A DNA stretch of 64,000 nt from Candidatus Stoquefichus sp. SB1 (GTDB taxonomy: Bacteria > Bacillota_I > Bacilli_A > Erysipelotrichales > Coprobacillaceae), in contig NZ_LN852695.1 in assembly GCF_001244545.1 (NCBI RefSeq), positions 62,001 to 126,000 of the forward strand, given 5' to 3'. The position numbers and the translations under genes are program-made. A model generated the notes under the pieces. That model was not told where the DNA came from and did no database searches. It saw only the letters and a list, made by a program, of their open reading frames with translations. Positions 43,751-52,433 of the stretch are shown piece by piece. Within the stretch, counting starts at the first letter, position 1. Every line of letters starts with the position of its first letter.

Positions 43751-44180
43751 ACTTTAAACCTCTAAATACACCTAAAACATCTTCAGACAATCCATCAGAA
43801 ACAATAATCATATGACCATTAACTTCAACTTTACGACCATCATTTCCTAATTTCTTATCTTTTACAATACGATCATAATCATCACCATCTTCATAACGAT
43901 AAACATCAATATTCCCATTTTCAGTTACATAACGGTATCCTTCAACACCACCAATTGATGTTGCATCCAATGTATCTTTAGAAGTATAAGTAATATTCTT
44001 ATCTTTTAAACCACTTTCAAAACGTGTATACCAATCATTATTTGTGTTGTCATTGTTGTTGGTATTGTTATCAGTGATAGAATTATCAGATGTCTTGTTA
44101 TCATTATTGTCCTTTGGCGTATCATTACGACATCCTGTAAAGACTGTTAAACATAATAAAAGCATTAATATTTTTTTCAT
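43749..44180 (-). CDS. Small lipoprotein of unknown function
   Basis: This 143-residue protein has a type II signal peptide with lipobox LTVFTGC, so it should be lipid-anchored at Cys 16. A low-complexity Asn/Asp linker (about residues 22-50) is followed by a small globular domain with YTSKDTLDATSIGG and YRYEDGDDYDRIVKDKK. No family is recognised. GGAGG precedes the ATG. It is monocistronic or loosely downstream of the SOD gene. Confidence 0.75.
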   Translation of the reverse strand: MKKILMLLLCLTVFTGCRNDTPKDNNDNKTSDNSITDNNTNNNDNTNNDWYTRFESGLKDKNITYTSKDTLDATSIGGVEGYRYVTENGNIDVYRYEDGDDYDRIVKDKKLGNDGRKVEVNGHMIIVSDGLSEDVLGVFRGLK

Positions 44181-44233
44181 TTTCTTACCTCCATATAATT
44201 ATCATGCTCATTATATGAAAGAATATACATCAC

Positions 44234-44719
44234 TTAAGAAAAACGTTTGATCTCTCCACATGCTATTTTATGACCAGAATTTCCTGCTGGCTGACTATGA
44301 AAATCATCTGCATTTTCATGAATAACAAGTGTTCGATCAATAATATCCTGAGGTTTAAATTTATCTATAAAGATAATTCCCCAAGCTCTTCCTTTTGATG
44401 CAAAAAGCGGAGACAAATCTCCCAAATGACTAGGATGTTCTTTTTTTGTTGGATTATAATGTCCTTTTGTTTTTTCATAGGCAACTTTTGTATTATTGAT
44501 ACAACTATTACCTTCATGAATATGAAATCCATAAAATCCACTTTGATTTGTCTTTGGTAAACCCATAATTTCATAAACCATAATTGTTCCTGAAAGATAA
44601 GGATAAAAACAAACTGTACCAGATATTTTTTCTCCCATCATATAAGCAAAAGCATAAGGTTTATCATTAATAATTGTTGTTAAAATTTGGGTTGTCATTC
44701 TTGTTGGTTTTATTTCCAT
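44234..44719 (-). CDS. Cu/Zn superoxide dismutase-like protein (SodC family)
   Basis: This protein of about 161 residues keeps the SodC ligands: HIHEG (His 66, 68), GHYNP (bridging His 87), HPSHLGDL (His 95, His 98, Asp 101), and VIHENADDF (His 134), plus Cys 73 and Cys 154 for the disulfide. The electrostatic-loop Arg found in most SODs near PAGNSG appears as Lys (GHKIACG). There is no signal peptide, whereas most bacterial SodC is exported. Start ATG at 44719 has GGTGA upstream. It probably dismutates superoxide, but activity is not assured. Confidence 0.85.
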   Translation of the reverse strand: MEIKPTRMTTQILTTIINDKPYAFAYMMGEKISGTVCFYPYLSGTIMVYEIMGLPKTNQSGFYGFHIHEGNSCINNTKVAYEKTKGHYNPTKKEHPSHLGDLSPLFASKGRAWGIIFIDKFKPQDIIDRTLVIHENADDFHSQPAGNSGHKIACGEIKRFS

Positions 44720-44752
44720 TATTATCACCAACACATTATATTCTTACTTTTT

Positions 44753-45175
44753 TTAAATAGAACTTTCTTTCCATCCTTCTTTATGTAAATCCAAACTATA
44801 GAGAATATGACCAATGTTCCCATAACCTGCAAAACGTTGTACATCAAAAAAATTCTCCCGTAAAGATATCCAGTTTAATTCATTTTCTTCACCATAAACA
44901 TCAATATTCTCTTTAAGTTGACCAGCCCAAACTTCTAAAATCATATCTTCTAAATAATAATTTAAATCATGAGTATGTGCTAAAGATATATCCTTACTGC
45001 TAATATGTGTTTCTTCATATAATTCACGATAAGCAGCTTGTACACTTGTTTCGTTCTCTTTTCTTTTTCCCCCAACCAAATTATACATTCCTTGAAAAGG
45101 ATTTTTTCTTCTTAAACACATCAAGACCTTTTGCTCATCATGACTAAAGACAACAATTACATTATACTTCTTCAT
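44753..45175 (-). CDS. Nudix hydrolase
   Basis: This 140-residue protein has a complete Nudix box (GKRKENETSVQAAYRELYEE, then THI) after the N-terminal VIVVFSHDEQKVLMCLRRKNPFQGMYNLVGG. This fits MutT-like 8-oxo-dGTP or related nucleotide hydrolases, a house-cleaning role. It lies just upstream of the SOD gene in the same direction, 34 bases apart, so an oxidative-stress link is plausible. Confidence 0.87.
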   Translation of the reverse strand: MKKYNVIVVFSHDEQKVLMCLRRKNPFQGMYNLVGGKRKENETSVQAAYRELYEETHISSKDISLAHTHDLNYYLEDMILEVWAGQLKENIDVYGEENELNWISLRENFFDVQRFAGYGNIGHILYSLDLHKEGWKESSI

Positions 45176-45243
45176 ACTTTTCCTCTTTTCCTATTCATAA
45201 TCATAACAAATTTGTTTATAATAAGAAAGAATTGGAGGTTATT

Positions 45244-45930
45244 ATGACAAAATATACAACTTTATTATTTGATGCTGATGGAACACTATTAGATTTTCAA
45301 TCAGCAGAAAAACAAGCTCTTAAAAATACGTTTGAAAAATATCAAATTCCTTTGACACCTCAATTAAAAGAAAGATATGAAGTTATCAATTCTGATTTAT
45401 GGAAACAATTTGAATTAGGTATTATTGACAAAAAAACAGTTGTTTATACCCGTTTTGTTAAACTTTTTCAAGAATTTGAAATTAATGCAGATGGTATTGC
45501 TTTTGAAGATGATTATCAATCCGCATTAGGAAGAGGACATGAACTTTTACCTCATGCTTATGAAGTTATTGAGAACTTATCACAAAACTATCAACTTTAT
45601 ATTGTTACAAATGGGGTTTCAAAAACTCAATATAGTCGTATGAAAGAATGTGGTTTAAAAAGTTATTTTAATGATATTTTTGTATCTGAAGATACTGGAT
45701 ATCAAAAACCTGCCAAAGAATATTTTGATTATTGTTTTCAAAGAATTGAGAATCTTGATTTAAAAAAAACATTAATCATTGGTGATTCTTTATCTAGTGA
45801 TATTCAAGGAGGAATCAATGTAGGAATTGATACATGTTGGTATAATCCACAGCATTTAGAAAATACAAAACAACTTCCTATCACTTATACAATATCTGAT
45901 TTAAGGGAATTATATATGATCTTAAAATAA
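45244..45930 (+). CDS. YjjG-type noncanonical pyrimidine nucleotidase (HAD)
   Basis: This HAD protein of about 228 residues has LLFDADGTLLDFQSAEKQAL, motif II IVTNGVSKTQYSRM, KPAKEYFDYCF and motif IV LIIGDSLSSDIQGGINVGIDTCWYNP, the YjjG pattern. YjjG removes phosphate from damaged or noncanonical pyrimidine nucleotides. The ATG at 45244 is five bases after GGAGG; a TTG at 45232 lies before the site. It is divergent from the Nudix gene and ends at a shared terminator. Confidence 0.88.
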   Translation: MTKYTTLLFDADGTLLDFQSAEKQALKNTFEKYQIPLTPQLKERYEVINSDLWKQFELGIIDKKTVVYTRFVKLFQEFEINADGIAFEDDYQSALGRGHELLPHAYEVIENLSQNYQLYIVTNGVSKTQYSRMKECGLKSYFNDIFVSEDTGYQKPAKEYFDYCFQRIENLDLKKTLIIGDSLSSDIQGGINVGIDTCWYNPQHLENTKQLPITYTISDLRELYMILK

Positions 45931-45963
45931 AAACATGAATCATTACGATTCATGTTTATTTTT
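45928..45963. terminator. Bidirectional terminator between the yjjG-like and yhgE-like genes
   Basis: AAACATGAATC and GATTCATGTTT form the stem, with T-rich flanks in both directions. Confidence 0.8.
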
Positions 45964-48523
45964 CTTCATTTACATTTTCAAATGCCTGTGGAATAAGATG
46001 TTTATCTTCTTTATTTTTGATTTGGAAATATAAGATTGTTAATAAAGAACATACAATAAAGATACCAATAAATACCCATATTTCTGTTGTTAATGAAGCA
46101 GAAGCCATACTAATGACTTTTCTAAATCCATTAACACTATAAGTGTAAGGCATAAAGGCATGAATTGCTTTATAGAATACACTTGATGTTTCTAATGGAT
46201 AAGTTCCAGCTGAGCCACCTAAGTTAATAATCATAAAGACAAGCAATAAGAAGTCTCCAATGTAACCAGTGGTCATACTTAATAATATGACAATTGACAT
46301 ATAAGCTGCTGCAACTAAAATTGCAAAGAGATATGTTAATAGTAATTGTTGTGGTTCAAAACCATTAATCACTCTTAAACATGTAATCATAACAATTGCT
46401 GCTATAGTTGAAATACTATACATAACACTGGCTTTAGATAACCAATATTTCCATCCATTTTCTGCATTTTTAATACCATGTCGAATTGGATACATCAAGA
46501 CAAAGGCTAAAGCTGTTACATATAATGCTACACTCATCATATATGGTGCCATTGCGTGTCCATTGTTTTCAACAACTGAAATTTCATTATGTGTTGTATC
46601 AACTGGTGTACTCAACATATCAATTGTTGAATTTGTTGTATTCATCTTGCTTTGATCAGCACCATCTTTTAAACGAGAATTGAGTGTTTGAACACCATCA
46701 TTGACTTCATCTAAACCACTACCTAAAGTTTTAGATCCATCAGCCAATTGACTTGCACCACTACTGATTTGTCCTGCTCCACCATTTAATTGATCAGCAC
46801 CATTAAGTAATGTCTGATTATGAGAAACAAGTTGTGTTGTCCCCATATAAATTTGACTAGCACCTGTATCTAAAGCTTTAATACCACTGACAAGTGTTGG
46901 TGTTTGTTTTACAAGTAAATTCGTTCCTTGTGCCAATTGTGTGCTACCAGAAGTCAATTTTTGGTTGTTAGATGTGATTGTTGCTAATCCATTATTGACA
47001 TTTTCAGTTCCTTTGACATATGCATTCACACCATAAACCAAACTCTTTTCTTTTGCTATATTAACATTAACAACTTCATTTTTATCATTAACTGTTTGAT
47101 AAGTTCCACCATTCACAGATGCATCTATCTTATCAAGTCCTGCCTGCATTGTTGATAAAGCCTGAATCATTCCCATTGTCTCTGGTGTTTTTCCTTGTGC
47201 ATTTAGATTGTCTAAAACACTCTGAATAGATGCTGATAATTCATTAATTGCCTCATTATTCTTAACAGCAAGGTACTGAGCTGTCGTAATTACACCGTCT
47301 TCAGACAATAAACTATCATTGATACCATTTGATGTTTTTAATGCAGTAAGAATTTGCGTTTTTAAATCTTTATCCATCGTTGTATCATTTTCAATTTGAG
47401 CAATCAGTGCATTGTTTTGTTCTTGAGAACTTGTGGCTACGTTTTTAAGACCATTTAATTTCTCACTCAATTCTTGATTGCCTGCTTCTAATTTAGCAAT
47501 ATCTTGTGCTTTGGCTTCTAATTCTTTTGCCATTGATTCAGATAATGTTTGTATTTTTGTCAATAATAACTTATTGGCACTACTGATTTGTTTTGTGCCA
47601 CTTCCTAAATCCTGTACACCTTTCATGAGTGTTGGATTGTTGCTTACTAATTGTTGTGTTCCTAAGTAAGCTTTTGATACACCATCTGTATAATCAGTAA
47701 GTCCACTCTTTAAGGCTTGTGAGCCTGTATTTAATTCTTGGATACCAGTAGATAAAGCACCAGTTGAACTGTTTAATGTATCTAACCCATCTTTTAAGGT
47801 ATATACACCATTATCAACAGTCAATACACCATCTGTATAATCTTTTAATCCTTTTGTTAAAGTATTCGCACCATCTTTAAAAGTTAAAGAACTTGATGCA
47901 AGAACTTTTAAATTATCTGAGATTGTCTGATTTCCATTAACCAACTGATGAACACCATCAGATAACTTATCCGTGCCATCACTTGCTTCACCTAATCCAT
48001 CAGATAAAACACCAATTGAATCAAAGATTGTTTGTGCATATGTTTTCGTTACACTTGAAGAAATTTCTGCTTTAATCTTAGCAATTGCTGAGTCATCCAT
48101 CTTAGAAGCAATATAGTTTGTTCCTGGATTGGTTGTATAATTGATAATCATTTTTTGTGGTTGATTATCTAAGAGTGTTGTAGCATTTTTTGAAAAATCC
48201 TGAGGAATTGTGATAATCATGTAATAATCACCATTCTCTAGCCCTTTCATGGCATTTTGCGCATTCACAAAATGAAAGTCCATAGATTCATTATCCTCTA
48301 GGTTCTTAACAAGTTCCTCCCCTACATTTAACAATGAATCATTATAAGTGACTTCTTTATCCTCATTCACAACTGCAACGGGAATGCTTCCAGAATTTCC
48401 ATAAGGGTCCCACATAGAACCTAAGAAAACACATGAATAAATACTTGGAATAGCAATAACAGCCACCATAACAATCTTAATCCAAGTATTATGGAAAACA
48501 TTCTTCCATTCTTGTTTAACCAT
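45956..48523 (-). CDS. YhgE/Pip-domain membrane protein
   Basis: This membrane protein of about 855 residues has an N-terminal transmembrane segment (near residues 16-36), an extracellular domain starting with PVAVVNEDKEVTYNDSLLNVGEELVKNL, and a long repeat-rich middle of LxxGxxxLxxG units (for example DGVHQLVNGNQ, LNTGSQALKSG), forming an extended rod. The C-terminus has about six hydrophobic segments of ABC-2-like type. YhgE/Pip proteins include phage-infection receptors and putative exporters; function is not settled. The ATG at 48523 has GAAGGA upstream. The promoter carries a large inverted repeat. Confidence 0.85.
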   Translation of the reverse strand: MVKQEWKNVFHNTWIKIVMVAVIAIPSIYSCVFLGSMWDPYGNSGSIPVAVVNEDKEVTYNDSLLNVGEELVKNLEDNESMDFHFVNAQNAMKGLENGDYYMIITIPQDFSKNATTLLDNQPQKMIINYTTNPGTNYIASKMDDSAIAKIKAEISSSVTKTYAQTIFDSIGVLSDGLGEASDGTDKLSDGVHQLVNGNQTISDNLKVLASSSLTFKDGANTLTKGLKDYTDGVLTVDNGVYTLKDGLDTLNSSTGALSTGIQELNTGSQALKSGLTDYTDGVSKAYLGTQQLVSNNPTLMKGVQDLGSGTKQISSANKLLLTKIQTLSESMAKELEAKAQDIAKLEAGNQELSEKLNGLKNVATSSQEQNNALIAQIENDTTMDKDLKTQILTALKTSNGINDSLLSEDGVITTAQYLAVKNNEAINELSASIQSVLDNLNAQGKTPETMGMIQALSTMQAGLDKIDASVNGGTYQTVNDKNEVVNVNIAKEKSLVYGVNAYVKGTENVNNGLATITSNNQKLTSGSTQLAQGTNLLVKQTPTLVSGIKALDTGASQIYMGTTQLVSHNQTLLNGADQLNGGAGQISSGASQLADGSKTLGSGLDEVNDGVQTLNSRLKDGADQSKMNTTNSTIDMLSTPVDTTHNEISVVENNGHAMAPYMMSVALYVTALAFVLMYPIRHGIKNAENGWKYWLSKASVMYSISTIAAIVMITCLRVINGFEPQQLLLTYLFAILVAAAYMSIVILLSMTTGYIGDFLLLVFMIINLGGSAGTYPLETSSVFYKAIHAFMPYTYSVNGFRKVISMASASLTTEIWVFIGIFIVCSLLTILYFQIKNKEDKHLIPQAFENVNEEK

Positions 48524-48545
48524 AAGAATCCTTCTTTCTTTGTTT

Positions 48546-48587
48546 TCTATAGACATTTAATATCTATGGATATATAATGTCTATAGA
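48546..48587. promoter_or_regulatory. Inverted repeat with 12-bp arms at the yhgE promoter
   Basis: TCTATAGACATT and AATGTCTATAGA are exact inverted arms around an 18-base centre. They lie between the -10 (48590s) and the yhgE start, on the transcribed side, as expected of a repressor operator. Confidence 0.55.
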
Positions 48588-48589
48588 GT

Positions 48590-48617
48590 ATTATAGTGAA
48601 ATGACTATAAAAGTCAA
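48590..48617 (-). promoter_or_regulatory. yhgE promoter
   Basis: On the minus strand TTGACT and TATAAT are 16 bp apart. A second small dyad, TGACT-N5-AGTCA (48602-48616), overlaps the -35. Confidence 0.65.
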
Positions 48618-48676
48618 CTCTTTTAGATACAAAAATGGATTTTTTTGTTAAAATAGAATAAGAAGGTGAAAGTGAT

Positions 48677-49102
48677 ATGAAAATTAGACAGAGTTTTGAA
48701 CAAGCAATATGTATTTTATTATTAATTGGTGCCAGTGATAGTCCTATTAAGAGTCATGAATTAAGTCAAAAGTTAGATATATCTGATTCTTATCTAAAGA
48801 AAATAACCAGACAATTAGTTGTTGGTGATTTAATCACTTCAAAAGCAAGTAAACTTGGAGGCTTTGTTTTAAAAAAGAAACTTCAGGAAATATCTTTTTT
48901 AGATATATTTGAAGCGATTGAAGGAAAGGAAAAATTTATTGAAACTACTCATTTGGTTGAGAAAGTATTTGATCCTAATCTAAAAGTTAAGGAAACAGAA
49001 GCTGTTATTGTTGACTATTTAAATACTGCTGAAGAACAATATAAATCAAAGTTAAAAGAAATTACTTTAGATCATATTTTTAAATCAGCACATCAATCAT
49101 AG
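48677..49102 (+). CDS. Rrf2-family transcriptional regulator
   Basis: This 141-residue winged-helix regulator has RQSFEQAICILLLIGA, SHELSQKLDISDSYLKKITRQLVVGDLITSKASKLGGFVL, and a C-terminal dimerisation helix. The Fe-S-binding Cys cluster of IscR/NsrR is missing, so the ligand is unknown. It is divergent from yhgE, and the intergenic repeats are candidate targets. It is followed by an M42 peptidase gene 32 bases away, perhaps as one transcript. Confidence 0.87.
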   Translation: MKIRQSFEQAICILLLIGASDSPIKSHELSQKLDISDSYLKKITRQLVVGDLITSKASKLGGFVLKKKLQEISFLDIFEAIEGKEKFIETTHLVEKVFDPNLKVKETEAVIVDYLNTAEEQYKSKLKEITLDHIFKSAHQS

Positions 49103-49134
49103 TTATTTATTAATATTATCAAGGAGAATAAAAA

Positions 49135-50151
49135 ATGAATGAATATATATTAAATTTTGTAAAAGATATTATGGCTATTGATAGTCCTTCAGGATATACA
49201 CGTGATGTAATAGCTTATTGTGAAAATGAAGCTCATCACTTAGGTTATCAAACAACAAAGACTAAAAAAGGAAATTTAGAAATATATGTAGATGGACAAG
49301 ATGATTATACGATTGGATTTTGTGCTCATGTAGATACTCTAGGTTTAATGGTTAGAAGTATTAATAGTGATGGCACTTTAGCTTTTACAAATGTTGGCGG
49401 TCCTATTATTCCAACATTAGATGGAGAATATTGTCGTATTCTCACTCGTAATCATCAAATCTATACAGGTACAATTCTTTCTAATTCCCCTGCTGCGCAT
49501 GTTTTTAAAGATGCTAAGGATAGAGAAAGAAGTTGTGATACTATGCATGTCCGCATTGATGAAATGGTGAAATCCAAAGAAGATGTTTTAGCCTTAGGAA
49601 TTAATAATGGAGACTATATAGCCATTGATCCTAAAACAACCATCACATCATCTGGTTTCATTAAATCAAGATTTTTAGATGATAAGATGAGCGTTGCTAT
49701 TTTATTTGGTATGTTAAAAACACTTCATGAAACTAATAAGAAACCTCTACATAATATTATTTTAACTATCTCTACATTTGAAGAAGTGGGTCATGGTAGC
49801 AGTTATATCTCTGATCAAATTGATGAATTAATAGCCGTTGATATGGGATGCATTGGTTTAGATCTAGATTGTAGTGAGTATGATGTTAGCATTTGTGCAA
49901 AAGATGGTAGTGGTCCATATGATTATGAAATCACTTCTCGTTTTATTCAATTAGCAAAAGATCATCAATTACAATATGCTGTTGATATTTATCCTTTCTA
50001 TAGCAGTGATGTATCAGCGGCTTTAAGAGGTGGACAAAATATTAAAGGTGCACTGATTGGTCCTGGTGTTGCAGCATCTCATGGGATGGAAAGAACACAT
50101 ATTCAGGCGGTTGAAAATACTTTAAAATTAATTTTAGCTTATATTAATTAA
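49135..50151 (+). CDS. M42-family metallopeptidase (glutamyl aminopeptidase/endoglucanase type)
   Basis: This 338-residue M42 protein has the metal ligands in FCAHVDTLGLMV, RFLDDKMSVAIL, STFEEVGHGSS (catalytic and ligand Glu), AVDMGC and ASHGMERTH. These dinuclear metal aminopeptidases trim peptides in the cytosol. AAGGAG precedes the ATG. It lies downstream of rrf2 and ends at a strong terminator. Confidence 0.93.
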   Translation: MNEYILNFVKDIMAIDSPSGYTRDVIAYCENEAHHLGYQTTKTKKGNLEIYVDGQDDYTIGFCAHVDTLGLMVRSINSDGTLAFTNVGGPIIPTLDGEYCRILTRNHQIYTGTILSNSPAAHVFKDAKDRERSCDTMHVRIDEMVKSKEDVLALGINNGDYIAIDPKTTITSSGFIKSRFLDDKMSVAILFGMLKTLHETNKKPLHNIILTISTFEEVGHGSSYISDQIDELIAVDMGCIGLDLDCSEYDVSICAKDGSGPYDYEITSRFIQLAKDHQLQYAVDIYPFYSSDVSAALRGGQNIKGALIGPGVAASHGMERTHIQAVENTLKLILAYIN

Positions 50152-50177
50152 CTCTTTCTTACGAAAGAGTTTTATTT
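50150..50177 (+). terminator. Intrinsic terminator of the M42 peptidase gene
   Basis: AACTCTTTC and GAAAGAGTT form a 9-bp stem with a TTAC loop, followed by TTATTTT. Confidence 0.85.
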
Positions 50178-50229
50178 TCGTGATTTTATTGGAGAAATTC
50201 TATATAATAAAAGAAAGTGTGGTGAAAAC

Positions 50230-52416
50230 ATGAAAAATCCTTTAATGCGAAGATCAATTATAGTTGCAATGCTTCTATTAGTCCTTTTTGGCTTTTTTGC
50301 AACTATATATACAGATAACATGTCTCAAAGTCTTTATAATGAAACAAATGAGTATTTAAAAGATACAACGATTCAAACATCTATTGCGATTAGAAATCGC
50401 ATGAATGAAAACATTACTCAATTAAAAACAATTGCTTTAATGATTGAACAAAATCAATTCCAAGAAGACAGTCTCATGCATTATTTAGATGAATTAGCAC
50501 AAATAAATGGTGAAAAAAGATTTGGTATTGCTGATTTAAAGGGGAATGTAGTCACTTCTGATCATCAAGATTTTAATATTTCAAATCGTCAATATTTTAA
50601 AGATTCTTTAAAAGGAGAAAGTTACATTTCAGAAACAATGATTGATTATGTTGATGGTCAAGCAATCAATGTTTGTTCAGTTCCTATCTATAATCAAAAT
50701 AAAGAAGTCAAAGCCGTTTTATTTGCTACATTTTCAACTGATAAATTATCATATATTCTATCTTCAGCAACTTATAATGATATTGGATTTTCATTTATAT
50801 TTAATGAAGCTGGAGTAATTATCTTATCTTCTACAAAAGATGATTCTCAAAAAAATATTAATGATATTAGTCAGGGTTGTCTCAATCAAATAGATGTTTC
50901 AGGAAATGGTATTTTAACATTTACTGATGCTAATCATACAGAGAATTATTTGATTTATGCAAATATAGTTGATAGTGACTGGTTAGTTGCATCTGTATTT
51001 CCAAGAGAAATTGCAACACATAAGATTCAGGAGTTTATTCAGACTGCTTTTCTAACTTGGTTAGCTATTGGTAGTGGTAGTGCTCTTTTGATTTCGTATG
51101 TTTATTTTATACAACGTAAAAATAAACAGGATATTACCAAACTTGCCTATATTGATCCTGTTACAGAACATTATAACTTTAATAAGTTTTTAGAAATATG
51201 TCAGAAAAAACATCATCTTTCTCAATATGTTTTAGTTAATTGTGATATTAAAGGTTTTAAATGGTTTAATGAAATTTATGGTGAAGAAATTGCGAATAAT
51301 CTTTTAAAAACAATTATATCTTGTATGGAGCATATTTGTCATGATGACGAATTATATTGCCGACAGGAATCAGATCATTTTGCCTTATTACTCAGAAAAC
51401 AAGATCATCAACAATTAGAATTAAGATTACTTAATTTAGCACAATATATCCGAAGTCAATTTTTTAACTTGCATACAACTTCACAATATTATTTCTATTT
51501 TAGTCTTTTTGAAATCCAAAATGATATTATAGATATCCACTCTGCTTTTAAAAAGACACAATATGTCAAAAAAGAATTAAAAGCGTTATCAAAAGATGAT
51601 GTCATCTTTTATCAAGAATCATTCTTCCAAGAAGGTCTTTACGCACAACAAATCGAAAAAGAATTTCAAACAGCTATCGACAAAAATCATTTTAAAGTCT
51701 ATGTTCAACCAAAAGTAGAATTAAAAACAGGGTTAGTCCAATCAGGTGAAGCACTTGTGCGATGGCAACATCCTAATCATGGTATTATTTCTCCTGGTTC
51801 ATTTATACCTATCTATGAAAAAAATGGTATGTTAGAAATTTTAGATGCTTATGTTCTCGAAAAGGTTCTCCAAAAATTAGTTTACTGGAATGAATATTAT
51901 CATCAGAAAATTTCTATTTCAATTAATGTTTCTAGAACTTATCTGTTTAATGAAGGATATATTGATCAATTTATTGAGTTAATTGAATCTTATCCTATTG
52001 AACCTTGGCAAATTGAAATAGAAATTACAGAAACAACAGCTTTAAATCATAAAGAAGAATTAATTATGATTTTAAAGAAATTAAAAGAACATCATTTACG
52101 TATTTCTTTAGATGATTTTGGAAGTGGTTTTTCATCTTTAAATATGTTAAAAGATTTTCCTATTGATGTTGTGAAAATTGATCAGGAATTTTTTAGAACG
52201 AATACTTATACGCATAATCGAAGTCATATTATTATTGAAGAAGTTATTGAATTATGTCATAAGCTTAATATTATTGTTGTGGCTGAAGGTGTTGAAAATA
52301 AGGAACAAAATGATTTTCTGATTGAACATCATTGTGATTATATTCAAGGTTATTATTATTATAAACCAATATTAATAGAAGAATTTGAAAATTCATTTTT
52401 AAAAAAAGCTGAGTAA
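50230..52416 (+). CDS. dCache-GGDEF-EAL protein, probable c-di-GMP phosphodiesterase
   Basis: This 728-residue protein has two transmembrane segments (about 10-28 and 275-295) around an extracellular double Cache sensor (NGEKRFGIADLKGNVVTSD, NRQYFKDSLKGESYIS). The GGDEF part is degenerate, reading QESDHF at the active site. The EAL domain keeps GEALVRWQHP (about residue 507), INVSRT, TETTAL, DDFGSGFSS, KIDQEF, AEGVENKEQ and QGYYYYKP, so phosphodiesterase activity is likely. It should sense an external small molecule and lower c-di-GMP. GTGGTG precedes the ATG. Confidence 0.9.
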   Translation: MKNPLMRRSIIVAMLLLVLFGFFATIYTDNMSQSLYNETNEYLKDTTIQTSIAIRNRMNENITQLKTIALMIEQNQFQEDSLMHYLDELAQINGEKRFGIADLKGNVVTSDHQDFNISNRQYFKDSLKGESYISETMIDYVDGQAINVCSVPIYNQNKEVKAVLFATFSTDKLSYILSSATYNDIGFSFIFNEAGVIILSSTKDDSQKNINDISQGCLNQIDVSGNGILTFTDANHTENYLIYANIVDSDWLVASVFPREIATHKIQEFIQTAFLTWLAIGSGSALLISYVYFIQRKNKQDITKLAYIDPVTEHYNFNKFLEICQKKHHLSQYVLVNCDIKGFKWFNEIYGEEIANNLLKTIISCMEHICHDDELYCRQESDHFALLLRKQDHQQLELRLLNLAQYIRSQFFNLHTTSQYYFYFSLFEIQNDIIDIHSAFKKTQYVKKELKALSKDDVIFYQESFFQEGLYAQQIEKEFQTAIDKNHFKVYVQPKVELKTGLVQSGEALVRWQHPNHGIISPGSFIPIYEKNGMLEILDAYVLEKVLQKLVYWNEYYHQKISISINVSRTYLFNEGYIDQFIELIESYPIEPWQIEIEITETTALNHKEELIMILKKLKEHHLRISLDDFGSGFSSLNMLKDFPIDVVKIDQEFFRTNTYTHNRSHIIIEEVIELCHKLNIIVVAEGVENKEQNDFLIEHHCDYIQGYYYYKPILIEEFENSFLKKAE

Positions 52417-52433
52417 AATCAGCTTTTTATTTT
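52403..52433. terminator. Bidirectional terminator between the EAL gene and the hydrolase gene
   Basis: AAAGCTGA and TCAGCTTT form the stem with long A and T runs on both sides. Confidence 0.8.
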
